From Erpetoichthys calabaricus (Eukaryota; Chordata; Cladistia; Polypteriformes; Polypteridae): DNA of 64,000 nucleotides. The notes below the pieces were generated by a model. The model ran no database searches. It was not told the origin of the DNA and saw nothing but the letters and a program-made list of their open reading frames with translations. Location of the stretch: NCBI RefSeq assembly GCF_900747795.2, contig NC_041401.2, positions 159,786,733 to 159,850,732 of the forward strand. Reading direction: 5' to 3'. The translations under genes were made by a program, and so were the position numbers. Each line of letters starts with the position of its first letter. The stretch's first letter is position 1. Below are positions 37,404-49,636 of this stretch, piece after piece.

Positions 37404-38063
37404 CACGGGTGTCAAACTCCAGGCCTGGCGGGCCACAGTGGCTGCAGGTTTTCTTGCTAACCCTTTTCCTAATCAGTGTCCAGTTTTCACTGCTAATTAA
37501 CTTCTTTTCCCTCTATTTTAATAGCCGTGTTTTTAATGATTACGTCTTCTGAATTGATTCTTTTCTTCATTAAATGACAGCTAAACAGAAATGAGATGTG
37601 AAACAAGCCAACAAATGGCCAGCTAAATTGGGGTTTCAAACTCCAACTAATTTCACTCCAACCAGTTCCTTAATGGTTGTTGCTGTTAATTAAACCCGTT
37701 ATTCAATTCCATGGCTTGTTGCTGCTCTCATTCTGTCACAGCAGACATTTCCAAAATTGTTGCTATTCTATTATTTTCTTGGTGACCTGAGAGATCAGCC
37801 TTACTGAGACCTTCACTTTTCTTTATTTTCACATTTTGTTTGATGGTTACAGGTGAGCTGGTCATGTGGAGGCTTGTTGTGCGTCTCATTACTGTCCGGC
37901 TGCTAATTAAGGAAAAAAACAACTAAGGGGGCTGAGTCAAGCTAATTAAAACTAAGGCTAAAGAAGTTAATTAGCATCAAGAACTGGTTACTAATTAAGA
38001 AGATGGTTAGAATGAAAACCTGCAGCCACTGTGGCCCTCCAGGACCAGAGTTCGACATCCCTA
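37404..38063. mobile_element. Non-autonomous hAT element, 660 bp
   Basis: The long inverted termini (cacgggtgtcaaactcc... and, inverted, tagggatgtcgaactct...) both continue into ccacagtggctgcaggtttt. The flanks carry a perfect 8-bp duplication ccctaagc (37396-37403 and 38064-38071). This terminus is common in vertebrate hAT MITEs. It is inserted in the outer hAT-like element. Confidence 0.85.
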
Positions 38064-38093
38064 CCCTAAGCACTTAAAAGATGTGGGTGCCCC

Positions 38094-38096
<3 letters not shown>

Positions 38097-38151
<55 letters not shown>
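38097..38151. repeat. (TA)n microsatellite
   Basis: About 54 bp of perfect TA repeats. Confidence 0.95.
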
Positions 38152-38593
38152 TGCACTCACTCTCAGTGGATGACTGCACGGGACAGCCGACATGACTGAA
38201 ACAAGAACGATCGCGTGAGCCTCGGTGGATCGGGTGGCAGTTACCAGATTCTAATTTTCATGTATTCCCAAGATGAATATATGTCATTAACCTCTTCTAT
38301 TACTATTTTACTATTGTTATTTTTTATTATTTTCTATATATGTATGTAATTTTTTCATTTAATATGGAACCTGGCTCATCTGCACCATTTGCAGTTTTGC
38401 ACCATATGGTCCATGGTAAGCCCGACAATGGAAAATTTCTGTGGTGCCCCCATTCCCCACGGGCTTATTTTGCTGGATGGTTAATTCAGCCCCGCAGCCA
38501 AAATAAAACGGTTTTGCGTCAGGCAGTGGTTGCGGGATGAACCAAACAATCCAGGAAAGCGCTATTACAGAACCGTTACTTTTAAGAGTGTAT

Positions 38594-39195
38594 GTACACA
38601 TGACAATAAACTTGAAGCTGTTTAATTCAGGATTAATCATTTAATTCTTTAAACTTTCACGTGAAGGTACATTTAACTCCTCCATCCACTGTAACCCAAT
38701 TAAGGGTCGGGTGCCTAGCAGGAACCAACCACGGACACTTAGGACAAGGCAGGACTTTAATGTTTTTACATGCAGTAATGAGAAGGTGCCCTTCAGAAGA
38801 ACACTGGCGTTTGCTGTGCGTGAAAGAAACTGCAAGACATGAAATCGTAGCTCGGAGCCCGACCCTACAGCGGCCTCTTTTCTTTTCTTTCGTTTATTCT
38901 CGGCGTCATCGATGAGTGCCTGTAAAATAAGGAGCATTAGCGCCACCTGGCGACAAGATGCATTACGGCCGGTGAAGAAAAGCAACTACAGGGCTGGACT
39001 AGCAGTCGGGCTGTGCGGTATTAAGGTGAAAGAAATGGCGAGCGTTAACAGCTAAAGATTTTGGTTTTGTTCGCACATAAAGAACATTTTCAAAGCCCAA
39101 AGATTCAATATAAAAAGATTCCTTACCAAAATGATTCTTTGTGAAGTAGTAGTTCTAGGACATAATCCACTAAAGTGCTATTTTAGAACTATTAT
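38594..39195. other. Unassigned intergenic sequence
   Basis: Short open frames on both strands, none recognised. Traces of attc/gaat motifs around 39060-39160 resemble MITE family A but are too weak to call. Confidence 0.3.
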
Positions 39196-39205
39196 TTTTA
39201 TGAAG

Positions 39206-39565
39206 TCCATCCAACCATCCATTTTCCAACCCGCTGAATCCAAACACAGGGTCACAGGGGTCTGCTGGAGCCAATCCCAGCCAACATAGGGCACAAGGGA
39301 GGAACCAATCCTGGGCAGGGTGCCAACCCACCACAGGACACACACAAACACACCCACACACCAAGCACACACTAGGGCCAATTTAGAATCGCCAATCCAC
39401 CTAACCTGCATGTCTTTGGACTGTGGGAGGAAACCGGAGCGCCCGGAGGAAACCCACGCAGACACGGGGAGAACATGCAAACTCCATGCAGGGAGGACCC
39501 GGGAAGTGAACCCAGGTCCCCCAATTTCGAGGCAGCAGCGCTACCCACTGCGCCACCGTGCCGCC
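39206..39565 (-). mobile_element. V-SINE/DANA-like SINE, well preserved
   Basis: This is a full-length minus-strand copy: tRNA head with both box-like segments, conserved core and ATGG-type tail. The duplication is ttttatgaag/ttttatgaaa at 39196-39205 and 39566-39575. It is very similar to the copy at 49254, suggesting recent activity of one subfamily. Confidence 0.9.
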
Positions 39566-39854
39566 TTTTATGAAAGTGTGAAACTAAAGTAACTTACATG
39601 GCCAATTTCAAAGTGTATTTTTTCAGATTATTTGGGGTTAAATTCATTCTAAATACATATTTACTTCTGCGACTTCAGTAAAACTTAGGATTTGAGAAAG
39701 ATTTTTTCAATCAGAATTCTTTTTCATTAGAAAATTTAACGAGTATGCAGTTTTAGATTTAGTCTGCCAGGGATGTTTTTAAAACTGATGGAGATTCAGA
39801 TGCTCCAGATTTCCTTTCACATCGGAATGACCTTCACTTCAGATAAAACTGTCT

Positions 39855-39975
39855 TGGTGCAAGTGGGTGTGAGGGTGAGTGGCGTTCATTCCGGGCTGTT
39901 CCTGTCCTTCTGCTTGGATAGGCGGCAGCTCTACAACTTCAAGAAGGATTAAGCTGATTCAGCAATGGATGGATA
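39855..39975 (+). repeat. Degenerate SINE 3' fragment
   Basis: The order of motifs (gagtggcgttcattccgggc, tgtccttctgcttggatagg, gattcagcaatggatggata) follows the distal V-SINE. It lacks the head. Confidence 0.5.
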
Positions 39976-40855
39976 CATGAAATTTTGAATTATCAGTGAA
40001 TAAATAATACTATTCTATCAAATTATTGATGTTTTAATTGACACTTGTCTTGTCTGATGTTACATGTTTTACATACCGCAATAGAATGCAGAAAAGAACA
40101 CAAAAGAAAAAAATAAAGGCCTGAGGTTGCAGTTGAACTCTCCAGGCCTGTAAACCGCAGGCAACACACTGATGGCTGTCAGGAGAAAGGGGGAAATGAA
40201 ACTGTACTGTGAAGTTATCATGGGATCTGGCATTTTAACATCCCCAATGATTTCTAGGCATATAACCTGACGTACTCCGGTGATGAGATTAGCAATGCAG
40301 TTATTAAGTCTGACATTCCCTCTGACAAGAGCTTGGCTTTACAAACATGTGCATGTGAAGCAGCACTATGTCTTTGCACTAAGAAAGACTTTGTAATGGT
40401 TTACAAGTTAATAATTCACCTAGTTTAAACCAAACTGTTAAAAGAAAAAGCAATAATGGAAACAGATTTGAAATTTAATGCAAAGTATGTTGAACCAGAT
40501 TGTGAATTTCTGTTACACAGCATTTGTTAATTTATGGTTTCACAGCCCTTTCATTAAAATGGCTGAAAGCTTGTTCAGAGTGCTTACGTTGCTGCATAGC
40601 TACTCACGTCAACACACGCTGAGGGTGAAATGCATCGACCTGCAGAGCCACTGCACCATGCGTCACCGCAGATCTACGCCAGCACCTTCAGGGCGGAAGT
40701 GACATCACCGCATATCTAGATAATAAACGTTTATAGGTCATCACAAATCAAATTGATTGACTTGCTAACCACACCAAACCGTAATCTTAACAAAAACTAA
40801 CCTACACACTAACAGTACTAACCCCTAATCTTAACTTCCGTCCTATAACTGCTGG
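39976..40855. other. Unassigned intergenic sequence
   Basis: Nothing recognised. A 74-codon plus-strand frame at 40478 has no similarity I know and no splice context. Confidence 0.3.
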
Positions 40856-40859
40856 TCTA

Positions 40860-41595
40860 GAACTGCCCTGCAAGCAGGTCCTCCAACTTGTAACCTGAGA
40901 TCTTCAAATGAGGGTCTGCTTAGAATTCCAAGAGCTTAACTTTAAAGAAGTGGTGAGGCGGGCCTTCTGCTGTTATGCACCTAAAATCTGGAATATCCTG
41001 CCAATAGGAATAGGAAAAGGCTAATATAGTGGAGCACTTTACAAAACTGCTAAAAACTCATTATATTAATTGGGATTTCTCTTTGGCTTCATTTTAGTTT
41101 AACCCTGATATTCTGTTTATGCATTTAATTATCATTTTTATTCATGGTGGCTCCGAAATCCATATTAACCCCTTCTTCCGGTTTTCTGTGGTGGCGATCT
41201 GCGCCCACCACCACCTGATCAAAGCGCCGTGATGTCCCTACATTGATAGATTGAAGGCCAGAGGTGCACATGACCATCATCATCAAGTTCTTCCATGTGA
41301 AGCCTGAGTACCATGAGAACTGATTGAGATTATTTATGTTAGGTAGAATGCCCAGCGGGGGCTGGGTGGTCTCGTGGCCTCAGGACTCCTGCAGATTTTA
41401 TTTTTTTCTCCAGCCGTCTGGTATTTTTTTGTCCTCCCTGACCATCAAACCTTACTTTCATTCTACGTTAATTAGTATTGTCTAATTGCATTTTTTATAT
41501 TTTGTCATTTTTCTTCATCCTGTAAAACACTTTGAGTGACATCATTTGTATGAAAATGTGCTATATAAATAAATGTTGTTGTTGTTGTAGGGAAA
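40860..41595 (+). mobile_element. L2-type LINE 3' end
   Basis: The plus-strand remnant encodes a C-terminal LINE peptide (AFCCYAPKIWNILP-like reading, around 40965-41005). A 3' UTR follows with cgtgatgtccctacattgat and ctgtaaaacactttgagtga, then aaaatgtgctatataaataa, ending in a (GTT)n tail. It is a same-family inverted partner of 20606-21300. Confidence 0.7.
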
Positions 41596-41599
41596 ACTT

Positions 41600-41770
41600 G
41601 GGGGTTAGTGGCAGGACTGGCACTCCTGCCACTGTAGAAAACCTCACACCGTTCCAGTGTGGTGCTGAGGTGTCACCCCGTTGCCATGAGGGTCTCAATC
41701 CGGGTGATCCATCGTGTAGTGGGTATGACAGCATCCTGTATCAGCACATGCTTCCAACCTAGAACTGCTG
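41600..41770 (+). repeat. Fragment resembling the 3' end of the 29-kb/52-kb LINE family
   Basis: gtgtagtgggtatgacagca and gtatcagcacatgcttccaa align with tgtagtgggtgcgacaaagc and taccagtgcatgctccccaa at 29994-30038. The upstream part (agtggcaggactggcactcc) is not matched in the other copies. It may be a SINE using that LINE's tail. Confidence 0.4.
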
Positions 41771-41774
41771 GCAT

Positions 41775-41962
41775 AGACCTGGGGCGACATGAGGTGTTCT
41801 GGCTTTGCAGTTGGATATTGCGGAGGGTAGAAGAGGAGGGCACCCTGCCCGGGATTGGTTCCTGCCTTGTACCCTGTGTTGGCTGGGATTGGCTCCAGCA
41901 GACCCCCGTGACCCTATGTTCGGATTCAGCGGGTTGGAAAATGGATGGATGGATGGATAGAA
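41775..41962 (+). mobile_element. V-SINE/DANA-like SINE, 3' half
   Basis: Plus-strand distal half only: ccctgcccgggattggttcc, ggctgggattggctccagca, then gcgggttggaaaatgg and ATGG repeats. It is the opposite orientation to the four full copies. Confidence 0.75.
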
Positions 41963-43250
41963 GAGGAGGGCATGAGCAGGCTGGGATTCAGAGCTCCAGT
42001 TAAATTTCAATTTCTTCCTTCTCCTTCTTAAATAATCTTTAGATTAAAAACGGTTTGAACACACAAGTGAAAGACACAAAAATAATTAAAGACTCGTAGA
42101 AAAAAAAACCAAGAGACCTTTTGCCTGAGTGGACCACTCTATAGAGGCCTAGCATGGTCTCTGTCTGTCTTATGGGGTATTGCACACACCTTCGTCACCT
42201 CTGAAATGCAGTGCATGGACCCCAAACTTCTCTCACACTTATCTCTCATCTTTTCTTCTACTGATCTGGCCTCCATTGTCCCCAGCCTTGGCACTTCATT
42301 CCAAGCTCTTGTCCCGGCTCTGGATATACAGTATTATGATAGGTCAGAACAATTGGAGAAGCAACCTTGCAGCTCAGGCCGAGGACTTTGTTACATCCAT
42401 AGGCAGTCAGAAATATTGGAAAATGCAACCTCTCCATTGGAAACCGATCCATATGGTACTTACAAATAATTTTTATGGCCATTGCTATAGTTGTTTTGAA
42501 TCAAGTGAAGCCACAGTTTCTGTTGCCAAGAAGAAATGCCAGATGGTCTACAAGCGAATTGTCTGGTAACAATCAGAAATATTCTAAAAGTCACTAAAGT
42601 GTACTAGGATGCCCTTGCCCAGATCAAGACTGAGAGTTTCTTTCATTTTCACAAAATGTGAAGTTGTGAGTACCGCTGTGAATTGGCATCACACTTAATG
42701 CAGCTTTCTGTTCTTTTGTTGTTACTATCAACAACATGGAAGGGCCCCCACATAAGTACTGATAAAAATTTATAACAACTGTATTTGTTTAGGGCACACA
42801 AGCACCACATGGCAGAAAAGAAACAAGAACAGGTGATGCAGAACAATTAAATGAAGCAGATGTACTTGTAGTGAAGGACAGGCAGAAAGATTTGAAAACC
42901 AGGGGGAGACAAGAAAAAAACGATAATAAATAACAAAACGTAAGAACAAGAATTAAGTCCAAAAATAACAAAAGGTCTGCCCCACAAACTAGCTGAATTA
43001 CTTCAGCTATCACTAAGAGATGCTCTCTTTTTAAGGATCTGAATCCAAGAACTTGAATGTTGTGTGCCACCATCTTAAAGTGTGACGGCATCATTTACCA
43101 ACTCATATGTATGATGTCCTACACATTGTCTAGCAGCAGGTGTCATATCTGTAAATAACATGGCAGTACCTAGGAATGAAAACTAAATTAAATATATATA
43201 ATAATATTTCAAAAATAGTAATCCTAAACTTGGCTTTTAATGACAATAAT
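41963..43250. other. Unassigned intergenic sequence
   Basis: A 129-codon plus-strand frame at 42180 overlaps an 87-codon frame at 42206, but neither shows a recognisable domain or splice context. The stretch reads as non-coding. Confidence 0.3.
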
Positions 43251-43254
43251 AACA

Positions 43255-45700
43255 AAAAGAAAGTAGAAGTTCTTCTTTCGGCTGTTCCCGTTAGGAGCTG
43301 CCGCAATGGATCATTTCTTTCCATATCTTCCTGTCCTCTGTATCTTATTCTGTTACACCCATCACCTGAATGTCTTCTCTCACCATATCCATCAACCTTC
43401 TCTTAGGCCTTCCTCTTTTCCTTTTGCCTAGGCAGCTCTATCCTTAGCATCCTTTTCCCAGTTTACCTAGCATGTCTCCTCTGCACATGTCCAAACCAAT
43501 GCAATCTCACCTCTCTGTTTCTAAACTGCCCAACTTGAGCTGACCCTAATGTATTCGTTCTTAATCTAATCCATAATCAACATCACCAAATGCATATCTT
43601 AACATCTTTAACTCTGGCACCTCCAGCTTTTTGTCCTGTTTTTGGTCAGTGCCACCGTCTCCAAAACCATATAGCACAGATGGTCTCACTGCTGTCCTGT
43701 AAATTCTCCCTTTCACTCTTGCTAATACCCATCTGTCACAAATTACTCCTGACACTCTTCTCCACCCTGTCTGCACTCTCTTTTCACCTCCCTTCCACAA
43801 TCCCCTTTGCTCTGTACTGTTGATCCCAAATATTTAAACTCATCCACCTTCGCCAACTCTACTCCCTGCACCCTCACCATTCCACTGACCTCCCTCTCAT
43901 TTACACACATGTATTCTGTCTTGTTCCTACTTACCTTCATTCCTCTCTTCTCTAGAGCATATCTCCACCTCAACCTATCTCCCTACTCTCATTACAGATC
44001 ACAATGACATCAACAAACATCATAGTCCATGGGGACTCCTGTCTAATCTCATCTGTCAACCTGTCCATCATCATTGCAAATAAGAAAGGGCGCAGAGCTG
44101 ATTCCTGATGTAATCCCACCTCCATGATGAATGCATCCGTCACTCCTACTGCAGACCTCACCACTGTCACACTTCCGTTGTACATATCCTGTACAACTCT
44201 TATGTACTTCTCTGCCACTCCCGACTTTCTCATACAATACCACAGCTCCTCTCAAGACACCCTGTCATATGCTTTTGCCAGGTCCAGAAAGTGGCAATGC
44301 AACTCCTTCTGGCCTTCTCTATAATTCTCCATCAACAAACTCAGTGCAAACATCACATCTGTGGTGCTCTTTCCTAGCATGAAACCATACTGCTGCTCAC
44401 TAATCATCACCTCACTTCTTAACTGAGCTTCCACTACTCTTTCCCATAACTTCATGCTGTGGCTCATCAATTTTATCCCCCTGTAGTTACTTTAGCTTTA
44501 CACATTCCCCTTATTCTTAAAAATCGGTACCAGCACACTTCTTCTCCACTCCTCAGGCATCTCTCACTTTCCAAGATTTCATTAAACAATCTGGTTAAAA
44601 ACTCCACTGCCATCTCTCCTAAACACCTCCATGCTTTTCACAGGTATGTAATCTGGACCAACGGCCTTTCCATTCTTCATTCTCTTCATTGCTGTTCTTA
44701 TTTCCTCCTTGCTAATCCATTGCACATCCTGATTCACTATCTCCACATCATCCAACCTATTCTCTCTCTCTCTTATTCTCTTCATTCATCAGCCTCTCAA
44801 AGTACTATTTTCATCTGCTCAACACACTCTCCTCCCTTGTGAGTACGGTTCCATCTTAATCCTTTATCACCTTAACCTGCTGCACATCTTTCCAGCTCAG
44901 TTTCGGACTATCCCACTTCTTCTTTGCCAACTTCTTCCTCTGTATACTCTGCTGTACTTCCCCCTTAAACTACCAGGTTTCCTTTTCCTTCTTCCTCTTT
45001 CCAGATGTCACGCCAGGCACTCTTCTTTCTGTCACCCTTACTACTTCTGCTGTAGTTGCCCAGCGGTCTGGTAACACTTCACTGCCACCCAGTCCCTTGG
45101 GTACACTGCTCATCACTTCATCCTACTCACTCCAGAAATCTTCTTTCTCATCTATCGCACACCCAACTTGTGAGGCATATGCACTAACAACATTCATCAT
45201 CTCACCTCCAATTTCCAGATCCATAGTCCTCACTCTGACACTCTTTTCACCTCTAAAACACTTGACATACTGTTCCTTCAGAATAGCCCCTACCCTATTT
45301 CTCCTCCCATCTGCACCATGGTAGAACAATTATTGCACAATATATCAACCTTCCTTCTCTCCCCTTACCAGTTATACTGCCAGCATTCAAAGTTCCTACC
45401 CTCAGTTCCACTCTTTTTACATTCCTCCTCTCCTCCTGCCTCTGGACACGTGTCCCCCCCCTCTTCTTCTTCTTCTTCTTTGGTGAACAGTAGCCCAATT
45501 TCCGCCAGCACCCTCCTAGCTAACTGTATTGGTGGCGGCCATTGTTAACCTGGGCTTCGACCGATCCAGTATGGAAATCTGTATTGTTGTCCATATATTG
45601 ATCTGGCCAAATTTTACACCAGATGCCCTTCCTGACGTAACCCTTCTGATTTATCCAGGCTTGGGGACTGGCACGAAGAAACCTGACCCTGTGGCTGGGT
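43255..45700 (-). mobile_element. RTE-clade LINE, degenerate but nearly end to end
   Basis: On the minus strand, the endonuclease start RVGTLNAGSITGKGRE (near 45400) and the VVSAYASQVGC block precede reverse transcriptase pieces. These are NGKAVGPDYIPVK, QYGFMLGKST then HCHFLDLAKAYDRV, and a degraded FADD box read as FVDV. The connection FKYLGSTVQSKGD follows. The 3' end holds GGCAGCTCCTAACGGG then AGCCGAAAGAAGAA, a hallmark of fish RTE elements. The 5' side (45530-45700) has the tgcccttcctgacgtaaccc motif. The frame is interrupted many times, so it is inactive. Confidence 0.85.
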
Positions 45701-46184
45701 TAGAAAAGGCAAAAGTAGTTAAAGAATGAAATTTTAAGAAATCAGCAGTAAAACTCCAGGAAGATATTAAACAACACAGATTCAGATCTGTACCAATGGA
45801 ATCGAATCAATAATTTTGTTTCTTGGTTTCACTGTTTTCACTCTTAGTTTCTCAGATTTGTTTTTGTTCTAAACTCTTTTTTTCTTTAAAAATAATTTTT
45901 TTTTCCCTCCTGGTTTTCTTATAGTTTTTATTGTGAAGAACAAAAGAGTGATAAACACAAAAAGAAGAATTGGGGGATTTCCCTGTATAATGTCAGTGGT
46001 TCAATTGAAGAAAAGGACTGTTGGTATGGTCAAAATTGAAAATACACATTTGACAATGAAAGAATACATTCACAGGTCTTTTAGGGAAGAATAGCTGGAA
46101 GGAATTAGAACTAGAAAGGAAGAGTAAGTGGTTTTTGAAGGAAGTGAGGTGTTTGCTGTGGGACAGAAATGACATCATCATTGT
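45701..46184. other. Unassigned intergenic sequence
   Basis: A/T-rich, with nothing recognised. Confidence 0.3.
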
Positions 46185-46450
46185 GAGCCAGATGTGAAGT
46201 TGTCAGCAGGGAACCGGAAGTGATGTCATCATGGAAAGCCCGAAGTTAGGTAATCAGAAGGGAAATGCAAGTGCCGCCACCATGGGAAGCTGGAAGTGTC
46301 GTTGCCTGGGACTGAGGTGAGAAATATTCATTTTTCTTCAGTTGGTCTGTTGCGAGAGGAAAAAAAGTCTTAGTACTTCATTCCAACCCGTCATCTCTGG
46401 TTATTTCATACTCATTTGGACCTCTGACTGCCCCCTAAGCGCGCGTGTGT
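46185..46450 (+). repeat. Dispersed repeat family D, copy 2
   Basis: It has ggaagtgatgtcatcatgga, gtcttagtacttcattccaa and cctaagcgcgcgtgtgtgat in the same order as 30060-30310. A short unit with ggaa(g)tgatgtcatca is repeated upstream (46165-46235). The class is unknown. Confidence 0.5.
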
Positions 46451-47285
46451 GATACCATGTATTTATATTTATATGGTTACTTATTGGGACACGCCTGTTC
46501 ACTACTCTTTTCCTAAAACTTAGAACAGTCATAAAATATATACTGTAAACTTAAATCTAAAACTTATTTTAATTATGGGGTCTTTTCTTGCTTTGGCAGT
46601 TTCATTTCTTAAGCTTAACATTTCTTCTTCATTTACCTTAATAAAATAATAATCTTTCTTGCTTCAAAAAAGTTAATTGATGTTATCCATAGTCATCTGG
46701 AAAACAGTTTGGCAAGACAATCACTTTCTCTCTTTTTTTATATACAACCACATTGCTTGTTAAAAATATTTTTTTTCTAACCCATCATTTTATACTTATA
46801 GTTTCCCATTTTTTCCCTTCCAAACATAATGAGCTATTTGTTTAATGCTATTTCAAAGACTCATTTTTCATTTTTTGCCTTCCACATTGTCCTTGCTTTC
46901 CTACATTTGTATAAAGTGTGTTTGGCAGCTTCTGCCCTGTTACATCCTGCATGGACACTTTGTACTCGACTGATGTCATGTACTACCTACCATTGTAAAT
47001 CCGTTAAAAAATTTGGCAAGTGTTTGTTTGCTAACATTTTCCAAATCTTCCCTGATTCTGCTCGGGAGGTTTCTTTTATCCATACAAGCACCTGCTTTTC
47101 TTTTATTGCTCAGCTTATTGCTTTCCAATTATTTCATATTTTCATTTTCCTCAGCCTTTGTTATATATATATAAAAAAAAAAAAAAAACACATTCTGTCT
47201 TCTTTTTGTATTCTTTGTGTGTTAAATGCTTTTGGTTTTGTATTTGTTGTTTCATGTACCATAATTTAAATTTCTTGCTACACCC
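46451..47285. other. Unassigned intergenic sequence
   Basis: T-rich. The 146-codon plus-strand frame at 46829 is dominated by Phe, Leu and Ile from T-runs and shows no domain. I do not call it a gene. Confidence 0.35.
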
Positions 47286-47289
47286 GATT

Positions 47290-48120
47290 GTTGTTTATTG
47301 ATTATAGCTCAGATTTTAAAAACTGTGATACCAGGTAAGCCACCTACTCTATGCAACTGGGTCCTGGACGTTTTAAAAGGTAGACCCCAGTCAGTCAGGC
47401 TGGAGAACAACATTTCCAAAACAACAATCATAAATACACAAAGATGTGTTTTGAGTCCCATGATGTACATACTTGTTACCTGTGACTGTGTCGCTTTCCA
47501 GCATAACACCGGTATTATTAAATTTGCAGACGATACCATAGTCATTGGACAGATTTCTGAATGAGTCAGTGTACATGAGCAGCAAAACAAAAGAGATGAT
47601 TATTGACATAAGGAGGAAGAGAAATCAGCACCCCCCATTCTACATTGGCGAGGCTGAGGAGGACAGAATGGCCACTTTTAAATTTCTTGGCACTAACATA
47701 TCTGAGGATCACACTTGGACCTACCATGTCACAGACCTGGCTGGGAAAGCCTGCTGAGGAAGTTTGGCATGCCAAGTGCTACAAGAGCATAGCAGTGAGA
47801 ACAAAGGTGAAGGACAGTTTTCTCCCTTATGCCATCAGGCTTGTAAATAAACTCATTCACTGCCCCTCCCCTCAGCACTACAGGCTAGCTCATGTCTTGA
47901 AGATGGAAGGCCATCTTGAGACAATATACCTGCAGAGCTTATTTCTAATCATTTATTTATTTGCATGTGGAATCTTACTTCTGTTTGTTTTTGCATGTTC
48001 TTTTCACCTGAAAAGTTAGTTTAGTTTATTGTTGTGCATTCCCTGTCTATTGCTGGCGGACTTTCAGAGTAAGATTTTAATTGTACTGAGTACATATGGC
48101 TATCAAGTTGAAGTTAAAAT
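47290..48120 (+). mobile_element. L2/Maui-like LINE fragment
   Basis: Plus-strand frames encode reverse transcriptase pieces: NWVLDVLKGRPQSVRL, CVLSPMMYILVTCDC, IKFADDTIVIGQISE (FADD box), TKEMIIDIRRKRN, FKFLGTNISEDHTW. The C-terminal KDSFLPYAIRLVNKL lies around 47810. Frames shift between them, and a segment between HVTDLAGKAC and the C-terminal block appears lost. The 3' UTR runs to about 48120. Confidence 0.85.
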
Positions 48121-48389
48121 ACTACTCCACCCAAATTTATTTTTAAATATGTAACCCCATATTGTTTGTAGTGGTGGCTAAGAAGAAATATAATCTCATG
48201 TTTTCCTGCAGAATGAAGAGAAAAATATTTGATATAATAGAAGGCAATAGAAATCAATTCTGTACAATGGCAAAAGATGTGAAAAATGTACACGGGAAAA
48301 AAAATAGTTAAATACATATTTCCAGGAAAATCAATGTATTATGAAATTTTCCTCTACTTACCTTTTACTTATTTTCTTCAGGGATAAGT

Positions 48390-48990
48390 GTACTCATCAG
48401 GTTAATTACTGGGTTGGTCTACTTTCGCACCTCAAGAATAGCACACACATACATAGACACACAGACCTTAACCACAATAGTGCCCTATGACTGATGCATA
48501 TAGAGCTGGTTACTCTCGAGCACTTTTAACCACACAAGTGCCTTATAAATGACACATACACAACTTGTTACTCTCTTAGCACTTCAAGAGACTTATTATC
48601 CGCACGAACAACATACAATGTTTTAAATATATCTCAGATCTAAATATCACTTTTGTCTCTAGGGATATATTTAAACATACAAAGGCTCAACATCCTTGGC
48701 TATAGGCCATTTATTAACTAAGAATGCCTTACTTTAAGTACTGTTCCCTACTATTGGGTGGAGCTCTCACCCTCAGCCTTAATAAACCTTGCAGATCAGA
48801 GCATATGGCAAACCTCAGACTTCTCCAGGTGGTCTAAGAAATTTACCGTATTACTTCAATCACTCTAGATATGTAAACGAAATATAAAAAATTAAAAGCA
48901 ATGTGGCATTTATTAAAGAGCAATAATACCAGCAGAGAAAAGCATAAAAGAAAATGTGGATAACAAAGTCTGGACATACAGTATATAGTC
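48390..48990 (+). repeat. Dispersed repeat family C, copy 3
   Basis: It opens with tactgggttggtctactttc, then gcacctcaagaatagcacac. A CA-rich block and a distal tattacttcaatcactctag match copy 1 (27245). It lacks the expanded ~88-bp array of copy 2. Confidence 0.5.
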
Positions 48991-49253
48991 TTTAGAAAAG
49001 GCTTAAAGTAAAAAAGTTAAAGATATCAAAGTTTAATGTCCCAGGGTGGCATTGATTTAGCAATCGATATTCATGGAATCCTTTAGCTGATGATCAGATG
49101 AAAATGGTCGCACGTTGCTGGTGCCCTCTCCTAACGCTGCTCTGCCCTCTTCTGATATCGCTCTATCTGTCGAGGCATATTTATTATAAAATTCCAAGGG
49201 GGGTTTTGCAACATATGATTGTGACATACACCTGATTGGCTAGTTCTCAATAT

Positions 49254-49622
49254 CCATCCATCCATCCATTTTCCAACCCGCTGAATCCGAACACAGGGTC
49301 ACGGGGGTCTGCTGGAGCCAATCCCAGCCAACACAGGGCACAAGGCAGGAACCAATCCTGGGCAGGGTGCCAACCAACCGCAGGACACACACAAACACAC
49401 CCACACACCAAGCACACACTAGGGCCAATTTAGAATTGCCAATCCACCTAACCTGCATGTCTTTGGACTGTGGGAGGAAACCGGAGCGCCCGGAGGAAAC
49501 CCACGCAGACACGGGGAGAACATGCAAACTCCACGCAGGGAGGACCCGGGAAGCGAACCCAGGTCCCCAGATCTCTCAACTGCGAGGCAGCAGCGCTACC
49601 CACTGCGCCACCGTGCCGCCCT
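49254..49622 (-). mobile_element. V-SINE/DANA-like SINE, best-preserved copy
   Basis: This is a full-length minus-strand copy with a perfect 14-bp target duplication ctagttctcaatat (49240-49253 and 49623-49636). The tRNA-like head is intact enough to show both promoter box positions for RNA polymerase III. Confidence 0.93.
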
Positions 49623-49636
49623 CTAGTTCTCAATAT

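Larger units (their letters stand above)
37370..38494. mobile_element. hAT-like element (outer), interrupted
   Basis: The left end cagggctggattaggacc and the inverted right end cggggctgaattaacc are alike. The element sits as an interruption inside MITE family A. No clean 8-bp duplication was found at its borders, so the exact ends are uncertain. It includes a (TA)n tract at 38097-38151. Confidence 0.45.
37040..38593 (-). mobile_element. MITE family A copy interrupted by hAT elements
   Basis: The left part (37040-37369) has the family motifs gatttgtgaaataccaatgg, then tgctgcatacaatcacacag and ggccaagttcaggttttt. The right part (38495-38593) continues the family exactly where the left stops: aaataaaacggttttgcgtc, then aagagtgta at the terminus. 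Removing 37370-38494 restores the order seen in the copy at 19705. Confidence 0.6.

Noticed and set aside
42180-42569. 129-codon plus-strand frame
   Set aside because: There is no recognisable domain, and overlapping frames of similar length exist; treated as chance.
46829-47269. 146-codon plus-strand frame rich in Phe and Leu
   Set aside because: Composition follows the T-rich sequence. There is no domain, no splice context and no conservation evidence.
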